Source: Tsuneonella dongtanensis (GTDB taxonomy: Bacteria > Pseudomonadota > Alphaproteobacteria > Sphingomonadales > Sphingomonadaceae). Taken from it: a stretch of DNA of 64,000 bases. A program made the translations under genes and the position numbers. The first letter of the stretch is position 1. Each line of letters opens with the position of its first letter. The DNA lies in NCBI RefSeq assembly GCF_001698205.1, contig NZ_CP016591.1:1364001-1428000 (forward strand), in the 5' to 3' direction. The notes beneath the pieces were generated by a model. It did no database searches. It saw only the letters and a list, made by a program, of their open reading frames with translations, and had not been told where the DNA came from. Of this stretch, positions 1 to 7,702 are shown in pieces.

Positions 1-192
1 GGTCGAAATCCAACCTCCAAAGAAACCTTTGCTTTGTCGAGAATTTTCGAACCACTTCGGATGATAGCTTCCCCGATCTTTTTGCCGATCGTATCTCCAA
101 TCGCAGAGCTTGCTGATGCAATTGCAGAGCTTGTAGGGGAAGGGTTCATCAAAGTTACTCGAGCTCGTTGTGTCTCTTCTCGGAGACTCTGA
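1..192 (+). CDS. 3' end of an unrecognised protein, cut by the window edge
   Basis: Frame 1 is open from the first base to a TGA at 190-192, 63 codons, with no start needed because the gene would begin outside the window. The readable tail is rich in Ile, Pro and Glu (for example SPIFLPIVSP and ELADAIAELVGEG). I recognise no domain. The stretch is clearly lower in GC and in GC3 than every gene to its right, so it is either a recently acquired gene or chance open DNA. Whether it is coding is uncertain. Confidence 0.35.
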   Translation, partial: GRNPTSKETFALSRIFEPLRMIASPIFLPIVSPIAELADAIAELVGEGFIKVTRARCVSSRRL

Positions 193-435
193 GGGAACGA
201 GGCACAAATCACAAGACCACCTTTTCCATTTTCCTACAGGCCCCCATCCCGGATACATAGCGCGGTCCAGCTCTCCATGATTGGACCGTCCCATGCATCC
301 TCTCGCACCCTCCGCCGCCGGGTCACGCCCGTCGGTCGCCGCGGCCTCTGCGCCAGACAAGTTCACCTTGGCGGGGCATCTTCCCGATCTCGTCGAGGCC
401 CACCCCGCTGCGACTAACCTCGCCTGCGGCTCGGA

Positions 436-680
436 AAGTCTCGCTCCCCTCCCGCAGGCGGGAGGGGCTGGGGGTGGGCACGAACCCGGCACCCCCTCCC
501 ATGACTGGCGCGCGCGCGGGCTCTCCTCTCCCGCGGGGCGGGGGTGGGAGCCGGTCGTTGATCCTGCGGATCAGCTACGTTTCCGACAAGCTCAGGATGA
601 GCGGGGAGAGGGGTCTCACCAGCGGGGTGTGCCCCTCCACCATCCTGCGGATGGTCCCCCTCCCCGTGCCGGGGAGGATA
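436..680. repeat. GC-rich intergenic inverted-repeat cluster (REP-like)
   Basis: This is the informative part of the gene-poor stretch 193-703. A 10-bp perfect inverted repeat (CCCCTCCCGC 446-455, GCGGGAGGGG 458-467) is followed by GGGGGTGGG at about 471 and again near 540. A second inverted repeat has CCTCCCC at 659-665 and GGGGAGG at 671-677. Repeats of this composition are scattered between genes in many sphingomonad genomes (general knowledge). The plus frame starting at TTG 281 runs open through the cluster, but its residues there look like translated repeat, not protein. I see nothing else in 193-435. Confidence 0.55.
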
Positions 681-703
681 GGCTCTCGCATTCCATCGCC
701 GCG

Positions 704-1585
704 TTGGCCGATGCGCCCGAGGACCCGCGCTCGGTCTTCACCCGCGAGCGGCAGGTGGCCTTTCTCCATGCGCTCGCGGCGAGCGGGGCGGTGCGGCCGT
801 CGGCGGCGTCGATCGGCGTGTCCTATCGCACCGTCTATCGCGAGCGGCGCGCGAATGCGGGGTTCCGGCGGGCGTGGGATGCCGCGTTGCTCTCCGCCCG
901 CGCGCTGCACGAGGACGTGCTCGCCGCCCGCGCGATCGACGGGGTGGAGGAAGTCGTCTGGTTCCGGGGCGAGGAGGTCGGCCGCCGCGTGCGCTACGAT
1001 TCCCGGCTGCTGCTCGCCCACCTCGCGCGGCTCGACCGCCTCACCGAGGACGCGCGCACCCGCGCCTTCGCCGACGACTACGAGGGCGCGCTCGAGCGGT
1101 TCGAGGCGGGGATCGACGATCCCGCGCCGGTCTGCCCCGACTGCGGCGAGGCGCTTCCGATCGCGGCCGATGCTGCTCCCGAGAACGGCGGGGAAGGGGA
1201 GGCGCCGACTTTCTCCCCTGGACTGTGTGACAGGTGTGACAGCCCCACGGCGAAAGCGGCCGCCGCACGCGCCGCGCGGCGGGCGGAGGAGGCGGCGTTC
1301 GTGCCGTGCCCCGACTGCGGCGGGCCGTGTCTCGACGAGGACGCGGTGCTGACGGCGAAGGATTGCCAGTGGCTCGGCAATCGCATCCAGCGCTTCGAGG
1401 CCGCGCGGCCGGACGACGCGCCGGGCCTGGGGGACTTCCCCGGCCACGCCCGCGACGACGTCGAGGCCGAGCAGATGTCCGCCTTCGAGGCCGGGGTGGA
1501 GCGCTGGTGGCTGGTCGTCCCCACGCCCGAGGGCGGGGACCCCGACGAATGGCACTACCACGACGAGGGGAGCGATGACTTCTGA
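704..1585 (+). CDS. HTH plus cysteine-cluster protein of unknown function
   Basis: About 293 residues, counted from TTG 704. The N-terminal third (FTRERQVAFLHALAASG, then GVSYRTVYRERR) has the look of a homeodomain-like helix-turn-helix of the kind found in small terminase subunits and resolvase-type regulators. The rest holds three cysteine pairs: CPDC at residues 144-147, CDRC at 175-178 and CPDCGGPC at 202-209, which could bind zinc. The C-terminus is acidic. Similar unnamed proteins are common in sphingomonads (family memory, not a search). The start is unsettled: the frame is open back to TTG 281 and has an in-frame GTG at 629, but upstream codons run through the repeat cluster and no ribosome site supports any of them. 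Confidence 0.65.
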   Translation: MADAPEDPRSVFTRERQVAFLHALAASGAVRPSAASIGVSYRTVYRERRANAGFRRAWDAALLSARALHEDVLAARAIDGVEEVVWFRGEEVGRRVRYDSRLLLAHLARLDRLTEDARTRAFADDYEGALERFEAGIDDPAPVCPDCGEALPIAADAAPENGGEGEAPTFSPGLCDRCDSPTAKAAAARAARRAEEAAFVPCPDCGGPCLDEDAVLTAKDCQWLGNRIQRFEAARPDDAPGLGDFPGHARDDVEAEQMSAFEAGVERWWLVVPTPEGGDPDEWHYHDEGSDDF

Positions 1586-1697
1586 CCGGCGGGCGCGGGG
1601 CAGGGTGTCACGCTGCGTTCATCGGCGGACCCTATAGCGGGGCCATCGCGGCACCTGACCCATTGGCCACGCCGCGACAGAGAGACGCCTCGTATGT

Positions 1698-1719
1698 GCT
1701 CCCGTCCGCTTCCGGGAGC
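1698..1719 (+). promoter_or_regulatory. hairpin covering the Shine-Dalgarno of the 38-residue ORF
   Basis: GCTCCCG at 1698-1704 pairs perfectly with CGGGAGC at 1713-1719 across an 8-nt loop. The right arm contains GGGAG (1714-1718), the only ribosome-binding site before the GTG at 1725. In RNA the hairpin would hide it. Whether this is regulatory is inference. Confidence 0.35.
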
Positions 1720-1724
1720 TTCCT

Positions 1725-1841
1725 GTGTCCGAAACCCTCATCGTCGCCATCGCCATCGTCACGACCCTCGCGGTCGCCTGGCCGCTGAGCGAGGGAATCG
1801 CGCGCAGGTTTGGCGCCGACGACGATCCCGGCGCGGCCTGA
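1725..1841 (+). CDS. putative 38-residue single-span membrane peptide
   Basis: A GTG start at 1725, six bases after GGGAG, opens a 38-codon frame ending in TGA at 1839-1841. The product begins SETLIVAIAIVTTLAVAWPL, one hydrophobic span of about 17 residues, followed by a short charged tail with RRFGADDDP. Codons are GC3-rich as in neighbouring genes, which favours real coding. It ends 15 bases before the convergent membrane-protein gene. I know no family for it, and it could be a chance frame. Confidence 0.45.
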   Translation: MSETLIVAIAIVTTLAVAWPLSEGIARRFGADDDPGAA

Positions 1842-1856
1842 CCGGCCGCTGCGCGG

Positions 1857-2474
1857 CTATTGCGATGCGGGCACGAGCCCTCCGGTGATCCCAGGCAGCC
1901 AGTCCATCAGCTCCAGCGTGCTGATGCCCACGACCCAGGTCAGGCATCCGGCCAGCACCGCGAGCGCCGCTGCGCTCTGGCGGCGGGTGCGGGTGAAGAC
2001 CAGCGCCGCGCAGGCGATGACGTAGGGCGCAAGCGCGGGCGGGAAGCCGCTGTAGATGCCGCTGGCGTTGTAGAGCAGCCAGAAGCCCAGGCTCGCCCCG
2101 CACAGGCACGCGCCGATCTGCGCCTTGTGCCGGTCGAACCAGTTGTCGAGGTCCGCCCAGTCCTTCGCGTCGTCGGGCCACACGAGGCTCGCGGCGATGA
2201 AGTAGAGCCCGGTCTCGATCATCCCGGCGAAGAGGACCGGCACGCTGACCTCCACCTCCTGCAGGGTGCGCCAAGCGAGGTTCCATGCGGTGACGAGGTC
2301 GACGATCACGATCGCGCCGAGGGTGGGGGTCATCCAGCCGATGCGGATCTTGCGGCGCTTGTTGGCACTTTCGGTCCGCGCCTTGAGGACCCGCACGAAC
2401 CCCGCCAGCACCTCGGCCATCGCCAGACCCAGCACCAGCCCGAACAGGCTGAACGCGAACTCGAACCCCGACAT
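1857..2474 (-). CDS. hypothetical multi-span membrane protein
   Basis: 205 residues with about six hydrophobic segments: near residues 5-25, 48-66, 78-97, about 120-138, 147-163 and 170-192. A basic stretch (KRRKIR) lies between the first two. The acidic, Trp-rich part WPDDAKDWADLDNWFDRHK lies between spans three and four. No catalytic motif is visible and I cannot name a family. It stands alone, convergent with the small ORF at 1725-1841 and separated by 92 bases from rlpA, which is transcribed in the same direction. Confidence 0.75.
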   Translation of the reverse strand: MSGFEFAFSLFGLVLGLAMAEVLAGFVRVLKARTESANKRRKIRIGWMTPTLGAIVIVDLVTAWNLAWRTLQEVEVSVPVLFAGMIETGLYFIAASLVWPDDAKDWADLDNWFDRHKAQIGACLCGASLGFWLLYNASGIYSGFPPALAPYVIACAALVFTRTRRQSAAALAVLAGCLTWVVGISTLELMDWLPGITGGLVPASQ

Positions 2475-2566
2475 CGCCCGCTCCCACCGTGGGCGCGACC
2501 CGGCGCTATCCTAGCGCGGTGGTCGGGATTGGGAAGGAGGGGTGCCCGGCGCGGTGGCCGGACGCG

Positions 2567-3094
2567 TCAGTCGACGAGGGCGAGCTCGACCCGGCCGTGG
2601 CCGCGCTGGACGATGCCGAGCTGGCTCGCCGCGGACTTGCTGAGGTCGATCACCCGGCCGCCGTGGAACGGCCCGCGATCGTTGATGCGGACCACGACCG
2701 ACTTGCCGTTGGCCGGGTTGGTCACGCGGACCTTGCTGCCGAAGGGAAGCGAACGGTGCGCCGCGGTCAACGCGCTGTTGCTGAACGCCTCGCCGCTGGC
2801 CGTCCGGCGACCGTTGAACTTGTCGGCATAGTAGCTGGCGACGCCCGCGCCGATCGGGTCGCCGAGACCCGGCGTGCCCAGCTCGTTAGCCGGATCGATC
2901 GTCGTGATGTCGACCGCGTCGGCAGCCTTGCGGTGCGCGGCGGGGGCATCCATCCCGGCAAAGCTGGCGGCGAAGGCATCAACCTCGTCGCCCGCCAGCG
3001 CCGGCGCGCTCGCCGACACGGGGAAGGCCAACGCGGCGGCGAGCACCAGGGTGCGCAGCGCCTTGCGGCCGAATGTGGTCGTGGTCCCGTCCAT
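2567..3094 (-). CDS. rlpA: RlpA-family septal ring lytic transglycosylase
   Basis: About 175 residues from the ATG at 3094. This start gives a clean Sec signal peptide (RTLVLAAALAFPVSASAPALA), while the frame extends 34 codons further upstream into Pro/Arg-rich sequence with no signal. The C-terminal half is the RlpA double-psi beta-barrel: GVASYYADKFNGRRTASGE, then LPFGSKVRVTN, VVVRINDRGPF and VIDLS. RlpA proteins cleave or bind denuded peptidoglycan at the septum. There is no SPOR domain here, so this is a short form. It probably acts in the periplasm during cell separation. Confidence 0.88.
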   Translation of the reverse strand: MDGTTTTFGRKALRTLVLAAALAFPVSASAPALAGDEVDAFAASFAGMDAPAAHRKAADAVDITTIDPANELGTPGLGDPIGAGVASYYADKFNGRRTASGEAFSNSALTAAHRSLPFGSKVRVTNPANGKSVVVRINDRGPFHGGRVIDLSKSAASQLGIVQRGHGRVELALVD

Positions 3095-3334
3095 GGCGAG
3101 CCGTTTACGCGGCGAAACCGCGCTCCGGCACCCCCTTGGGCTCGCCTCACCCCGGACTCCCCACCGTTCATCGTATGGTGCGGGAACGTTAACCATGTTT
3201 GCGGGCGGGCTGTCGAAATGCCTGTCCTACAGCGTGCGTCCGGTGGCATGGCCGCTGGACCCGAGTCGGAATGCCGGGGCAGGCTCATTGAAATCGCTGG
3301 GAAGAGGCGCTTGCCAGGCTCGGCGAACGCGGTT

Positions 3335-3359
3335 CAGAAAGCCCCAATGCAAATGGGGC
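3335..3359 (-). terminator. intrinsic terminator at the end of the candidate large RNA
   Basis: Read on the minus strand, GCCCCA and TGGGGC (3341-3346 and 3354-3359) pair over a 7-nt loop and are followed by TTTCT. The upstream arm is also the 3' arm of the adjacent 10-bp UUCG hairpin (3355-3378), so the two structures exclude each other. Confidence 0.55.
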
Positions 3360-3952
3360 CGACCCGAAGGTCGACCCCACTCTCACCAGCGCGTGGTCTT
3401 TCCGAAGAAAGCGCTTGGCGCCCAGTGTCGTTGCCGTTCTTCCCCGGTCGAGGACCGGTTCCGGCAGGCTCTGTCACCGGCGCTCGCACCGGCATCCGGT
3501 TCCGTCGGGCGGTCGGTCCGGATCCGAAGATCCTTTCCTGTTCCACCCGGCGGTTCCGAGACCGGACTTCCATTGGTCTTTCGCCTCGAACGGTTGCATC
3601 CCTTTGGCCGAAGCCTCTGCGATGCCTCCTCGGCAAGAAGACCGGATGACCGGCCGATGGTGGCTTTGTCTGGCGTTCTTCTCGAACGATCGCCTTGCGC
3701 CTGGCCGAAGCCCATTGCACTGCGATCTCGAAGACCGCGCGGACTGTCGCCGCCATCTCGGTTGGCTTTGGAAAACTTCGGACTTTCAGGCCGTTAGGCT
3801 TGTCCGTCCAGTGGCTTCCGCTCCCTTCCGATGACCTGAAGCTGCGCTTCCAGACCGAGTCGCGCAAGGGTGAACCAGGGCCACTTTTCCACGAACAAGC
3901 GTTTTGCCTGTGGACGCGAGTGGATAACTCAACGGTTCGTCGCAACGGCTGC
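3335..3952 (-). ncRNA. candidate large structured RNA, about 620 nt, family unknown
   Basis: The 909-bp gap between rlpA and argG has lower GC than its surroundings and no reading frame with a ribosome site or normal codon use. On the minus strand it contains five C(UUCG)G tetraloops, all closed by base-paired arms: loops at 3365-3368 (10-bp stem), 3403-3406 (5 bp), 3525-3528 (5 bp), 3609-3612 and 3706-3709 (3 bp each). A further 6-bp hairpin spans 3444-3458. The plus strand has only one CUUCGG, and it is unpaired. The 10-bp stem contains a G-U pair as minus RNA but a C-A mismatch as plus RNA. A promoter-like pair at 3960-3987 and a terminator at 3335-3359 bound the unit. It matches neither RNase P RNA, tmRNA, SRP RNA nor 6S RNA by their conserved segments. 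I see nothing in 3095-3334. Confidence 0.5.
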
Positions 3953-3959
3953 CAGCGAA

Positions 3960-3987
3960 ATATTATTTCGCCGACAGCGCCGCCCAA
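3960..3987 (-). promoter_or_regulatory. possible sigma-70 type promoter for the candidate large RNA
   Basis: On the minus strand TTGGGC (3982-3987) and TAATAT (3960-3965) are 16 bp apart, just past the argG stop codon. The -10 match is partial. The same AT-rich -10 lies inside an inverted repeat, GCGAAA/TTTCGC, around 3955-3971 that might instead mark the 3' end of argG mRNA. Confidence 0.3.
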
Positions 3988-4003
3988 GCAATCTCGGGCC
4001 CGG

Positions 4004-5218
4004 CTAGCGGTCCCGCTGCGCCAGAAGCCGCAGTCGCAGAGCGTTGAGCTTGATGAAGCCCTGGGCATCCGTCTGGTCGTATGCTCCGGCGTCGTCCTCG
4101 AACGTGACGTGCCGTTCCGAGTAGAGCGAGTTGGGAGACTTGCGGCCGACTACGCTGGCGCTGCCCTTGTAGAGCTTGAGCCGCACGGTCCCGCTGACCT
4201 TTTCCTGGCTGAGGTCGATGGCCGCCTGCAGCATCTCGCGCTCGGGGGCGAACCAGAAGCCGTTGTAGATGAGCTCAGCGTACTTGGGCATCAGCTCGTC
4301 CTTGAGGTGCGCCGCGCCGCGGTCGAGCGTGATCTGCTCGATCCCGCGATGCGCCCGGGCGTAGATCTCGCCGCCGGGCGTCTCGTACATCCCGCGGCTC
4401 TTCATGCCGACGAAGCGGTTCTCGACGAGATCGAGCCGGCCGATGCCGTGCTTGCGGCCGAGGTCGTTGAGCGCGGCGAGCAGGGTGGCGGGGCTCATCG
4501 CCTCGCCGTTGAGGGCTACGCCGTCGCCCTTCTCGAAATCGATCGTGATGTATTCGGGCGCATCCGGCGCGTCTTCGGGATCGTCGGTCCGGCTGTAGAC
4601 GTAGTCGGGCGTCTCCTCCCACGGATCCTCGAGCACCTTGCCTTCGGAAGAGGTGTGGAGGAGGTTCGCGTCGGTGGAGAACGGGCTCTCGCCGCGCTTG
4701 TCCTTCGGCACCGGGATCTGGTGCGCTTCGGCCCAGGCGATCAGCGCGGTGCGGGAGGTCAAGTCCCACTCGCGCCACGGGGCGATGACCTTGATGTCCG
4801 GAGCGAGGGCATAGGCCGACAGCTCGAAGCGGACCTGGTCGTTGCCTTTGCCAGTGGCACCGTGGGCGATCGCGTCGGCGCCGGTTTCGCGGGCGATCTC
4901 GATCAGGCGCTTGGAAATCAGCGGGCGGGCAATGCTTGTGCCGAGCAGGTAGTCGCCCTCGTACCGGGCATTCGCGCGCATCATCGGAAACACGAAGTCC
5001 CGCACGAACTCTTCGCGCAAGTCATCAATGTAGATGTGCTTGTCGGGCACGCCCATCAGCTTGGCCTTGGCGCGTGCGGGCTCCAGTTCCTCGCCCTGGC
5101 CGAGGTCGGCGGTGAAGGTGACCACCTCGCAGTTGTAGGTGACCTGCAGCCACTTGAGGATCACGCTGGTGTCGAGACCGCCCGAATAGGCGAGGACGAC
5201 GCGTCTGATTTCGGACAT
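4004..5218 (-). CDS. argG: argininosuccinate synthase
   Basis: 404 residues, the usual length for the family. It joins citrulline and aspartate with ATP to form argininosuccinate, the penultimate step of arginine synthesis, in the cytoplasm. The N-terminal P-loop of ATP pyrophosphatases is plain ([11 protein letters not shown], residues about 9-19). Other conserved segments are [28 protein letters not shown] and the C-terminal KLYKGSASV. The ATG at 5218 starts directly on this motif-bearing N-terminus. It is divergent from the DUF1801 gene with 67 bp between them, room for both promoters, and is followed by the candidate structured RNA region. Confidence 0.97.
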   Translation of the reverse strand: MSEIRRVVLAYSGGLDTSVILKWLQVTYNCEVVTFTADLGQGEELEPARAKAKLMGVPDKHIYIDDLREEFVRDFVFPMMRANARYEGDYLLGTSIARPLISKRLIEIARETGADAIAHGATGKGNDQVRFELSAYALAPDIKVIAPWREWDLTSRTALIAWAEAHQIPVPKDKRGESPFSTDANLLHTSSEGKVLEDPWEETPDYVYSRTDDPEDAPDAPEYITIDFEKGDGVALNGEAMSPATLLAALNDLGRKHGIGRLDLVENRFVGMKSRGMYETPGGEIYARAHRGIEQITLDRGAAHLKDELMPKYAELIYNGFWFAPEREMLQAAIDLSQEKVSGTVRLKLYKGSASVVGRKSPNSLYSERHVTFEDDAGAYDQTDAQGFIKLNALRLRLLAQRDR

Positions 5219-5285
5219 CTGAGGCTCCGGATTGGTATGGCGCGCCCCCTATGGCATGCTCGCACCTGCGGCAAGGGAGTGCACG

Positions 5286-5729
5286 ATGGCAGGAACCGAT
5301 CTCAAGACCACGACGACCGGCGCGGATGTCGCCGCTTTCCTCGATGCCGTGCCCGACCCCCGCCGACGGGACGAAGGCTATGAGATCGAAGCGCTGCACC
5401 GGCGGGTCACCGGCCTGGCCCCTAGAATGTGGGGGCCATCGATCGTGGGTTATGGATCGTACGACTATACTTACGAAAGCGGCCAGAGCGGGACTTGGTG
5501 CAGGGGCGGGTTCAGTCCCCGCAAGGCGGCGCTGACGGTATACCTGATGGGAAGCTTCGACGACATTGATGCCGGAGCGAAGGCCGATGCGCTGTTCGAC
5601 CGGCTCGGCCCGCACTCCACGGGGAAGTCGTGCCTCTACATCAAGCGCCTTGAGAAGGTCGATGCCGGGGTTCTGGAAGAACTGGTCACGCTCAGCTGGC
5701 AGGCGATGAACGCGCGCTGGCCTGCTTAA
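5286..5729 (+). CDS. DUF1801 domain protein
   Basis: 147 residues from the ATG at 5286, chosen because AAGGGAG lies about eight bases upstream. The frame stays open 18 codons further back without a ribosome site. The protein has the DUF1801 (YdhG-like) fold signature: a start with TTTTGADVAAFLDAVPDPRRR, the central MWGPSIVGYGSYDY and the FSPRKAALTVYL strand. Members are small cytoplasmic proteins without an agreed activity. The last four bases overlap the convergent dehalogenase gene, the two stops sharing CTTAAG. Confidence 0.85.
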   Translation: MAGTDLKTTTTGADVAAFLDAVPDPRRRDEGYEIEALHRRVTGLAPRMWGPSIVGYGSYDYTYESGQSGTWCRGGFSPRKAALTVYLMGSFDDIDAGAKADALFDRLGPHSTGKSCLYIKRLEKVDAGVLEELVTLSWQAMNARWPA

Positions 5730-6616
5730 GCTGCGGCGCGTGCGGTATCGAGGATCGCGGCCGCGAACCCTTCCGGATCGTCTTCCTGGATGAAGTGCCC
5801 GCCCTTGAGGGTGCGGTGGACACCCTTTGCCGCTCCCGGAATCCGAGAGCGAAAATTGGCGTCGCCGCCGCGGGTTATCGGATCGCCGTCCGAAAAAGCG
5901 CAGGTGAAAGGCTTGTCGAAGGTCTCGAGCACGGCCCACGCTGCCTTTTGGTCCGGCACGGCCTCGTTTGGACCCAGGGGCACGAGCGAAGGGAAGATGC
6001 GTGCTCCGGCCTTGCTCGCGCGGGTCGGGAAGGGCGCATCATAGGCCGCTACTTCGGCAGGTGAGAGTTCCCGCTTCGTCGCACGCTGGAGAATGCCGCC
6101 GATCGGAAAGACAGGACTCCACTTAGCGAACCGGCGCCACTTCGCGAACGCGGGCGGCGCCTCCTGCCCCTCTGGCAGGCCGCCGTTCGACAGGACGACC
6201 CCGGCGAACCGATCGGGCATTGCCGCGACCAGCCTCAGGCCGACCAGCGAACCCCAGTCCTGGCAGGCGAGGATCACGTCGCGCACGTCGAGCGCTTCCA
6301 GCCACTCGCGCATCCAGCCCACGTGGCGGGCATAGCTGTAGTCGTTCTTGGCGGTCAGCTTGTCGGACTTGCCGAACCCGATGAGGTCGGGAGCCAGCAC
6401 CCTGAAGCCGGCCTCGACGACCGGCGGGATCATCTTGCGGTAGAGATAGCACCAGCTCGGCTCGCCGTGCATCATCAGCACCGGCTGGCCATCGCGCGGA
6501 CCTTCGTCGAGGTAATGGACGCGGAGTCCGTCGGCGAGGCCATGATAGTGCGGAGCAAACGGAAAATCCGGTAGTCCCGCGAAGCGATCATCGGGGGTGC
6601 GATAGGCTTCGGTCAT
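5726..6616 (-). CDS. dhmA: haloalkane dehalogenase (alpha/beta hydrolase)
   Basis: 296 residues, typical for subfamily HLD-I. It would hydrolyse a carbon-halogen bond of haloalkanes to alcohol plus halide without a cofactor. The oxyanion motif HGEPSW, the nucleophile elbow CQDWGS (Asp nucleophile, with the Trp of the halide pair), the late acid in FSDGDPIT and the base in GGHFIQED give a complete Asp-Asp-His triad in HLD-I order. No signal peptide is seen, so it is probably cytoplasmic. The true substrate is unknown; epoxide hydrolases are close relatives but lack the CQDWGS/HGEPSW combination. The gene is monocistronic. Confidence 0.87.
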   Translation of the reverse strand: MTEAYRTPDDRFAGLPDFPFAPHYHGLADGLRVHYLDEGPRDGQPVLMMHGEPSWCYLYRKMIPPVVEAGFRVLAPDLIGFGKSDKLTAKNDYSYARHVGWMREWLEALDVRDVILACQDWGSLVGLRLVAAMPDRFAGVVLSNGGLPEGQEAPPAFAKWRRFAKWSPVFPIGGILQRATKRELSPAEVAAYDAPFPTRASKAGARIFPSLVPLGPNEAVPDQKAAWAVLETFDKPFTCAFSDGDPITRGGDANFRSRIPGAAKGVHRTLKGGHFIQEDDPEGFAAAILDTARAAA

Positions 6617-6642
6617 CGGCGCAGCCTACGCGCGCTAGTCGT

Positions 6643-7485
6643 TCAAGTGAAGTGCGGCCCCGGTCGCTCGTAGAGCTCCTCGAAATGGACGAGATTGGGC
6701 CGCGGGCCGAGCGGCTGCGGCTGGCCCCGCCGAAAGGCCCATTCGCCGCGATCGCAGTCCTCCGCGCGGACGTAGCCATTGATGTAGAAGCGTCGGAAAT
6801 GGTCGGCGTTGTTGGTCCCCGATCCGTGGACGAGATAGGGACTCCACATCGCTAGATCGCCCGGCTCGAGTTCGAGATCGATCAGGTGCGACGGGTCGAG
6901 ACCGGCAGCTTCGAGCGTGGCGGTCTCGACCACGCTGTTCATCACCTCGCCTTCGGTCGGCAGCTCGAGCGGCCCGCCGAGATGGCTTTCCGGCAGTATC
7001 CGCATCGCACCGCTTTGACGGGTATGCGGGTCGATCGCGATGCCGGTCTGGACATAGCTCGTGGCGAGATTGCGATAGGCGCTGTCGGGCCGGCGAAAGC
7101 GTGAATCCTGGTGGAACGCGAAGTCCCCCTTTCCGCCGGGCTTCTTCCAATGGAGCTGGTTGATGATCTGCTTGATCTCGCTTCCGATCAGTGGCGCGAG
7201 CACCCCGGCCACGCGATAATCGGTGCGGAAGCGGTCGAGGACGACATTGTGGTACGAGGGCCACTGGACCATCCGCACCTCGTCGCCGTCGACCCGGTAA
7301 TTGAGGTTGCCGTACCGGAAGCTCCTGCCGAGCGACATTCCTTCGGCGTGCACCTCGTCGATCGCTGCAGATAATTCCGCGATCTCGTCGGGCGAGAACA
7401 GCCCGCGCACGATGGCGTAACCATCGGACCGAAAACGAAGGGCCAGTTCATCGGGCGTTGCGGTTTGGCGAGACGTCGACAGCAT
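6643..7485 (-). CDS. phytanoyl-CoA dioxygenase (PhyH) family protein
   Basis: 280 residues from the ATG at 7485. A TTG twelve codons upstream also fits the frame. PhyH enzymes are Fe(II)/2-oxoglutarate oxygenases. The iron triad is visible as HQDSRF (His-x-Asp) and the distal His in LVHGSGTN, with a 2-oxoglutarate-binding Arg likely in the following FRRFYINGY. The N-terminal FRSDGYAIVRGLFSPDEI is the usual entry of the fold. The family hydroxylates varied small molecules, so no substrate can be assigned. It sits 26 bp upstream of the dehalogenase on the same strand and may be cotranscribed with it. Confidence 0.85.
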   Translation of the reverse strand: MLSTSRQTATPDELALRFRSDGYAIVRGLFSPDEIAELSAAIDEVHAEGMSLGRSFRYGNLNYRVDGDEVRMVQWPSYHNVVLDRFRTDYRVAGVLAPLIGSEIKQIINQLHWKKPGGKGDFAFHQDSRFRRPDSAYRNLATSYVQTGIAIDPHTRQSGAMRILPESHLGGPLELPTEGEVMNSVVETATLEAAGLDPSHLIDLELEPGDLAMWSPYLVHGSGTNNADHFRRFYINGYVRAEDCDRGEWAFRRGQPQPLGPRPNLVHFEELYERPGPHFT

Positions 7486-7702
7486 GCGCCTGTTTTCGCA
7501 AACGATCTCCCCGGCACCCAAGTCCGAAGCGGACCGTGCGGTATTACTTGGCGCTATGGACGCGCCCTTTGCCGAGCGCGAGATCGCGATGGAACTAGGT
7601 CGCGGATCGGGACCGTGCTAGAGTGCCCGCTCGATTGGTCGGGAACAGGCCGGCGTTAACGGGAAGCAGACAGGGCGCGCATCTTCCGGGGGGGAGGACC
7701 GT

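Noticed and set aside
3335-3952. RNase P RNA, tmRNA or 6S RNA
   Set aside because: No GAGGAAAGTCC/ACAGAAA segments (RNase P), no tag frame or T-arm (tmRNA), and no long central bubble hairpin (6S) could be found.
3334-4068. Minus-strand open frame of 244 codons through the candidate RNA region
   Set aside because: Its residues are Arg/Ser/Pro-rich low-complexity, the start lies inside argG, and neither codon use nor a ribosome site supports coding.
3695-5383. A long plus-strand open frame antisense to argG, 562 codons
   Set aside because: It mirrors argG through GC3 bias, has no ribosome site and no domain; argG on the minus strand is unmistakable.
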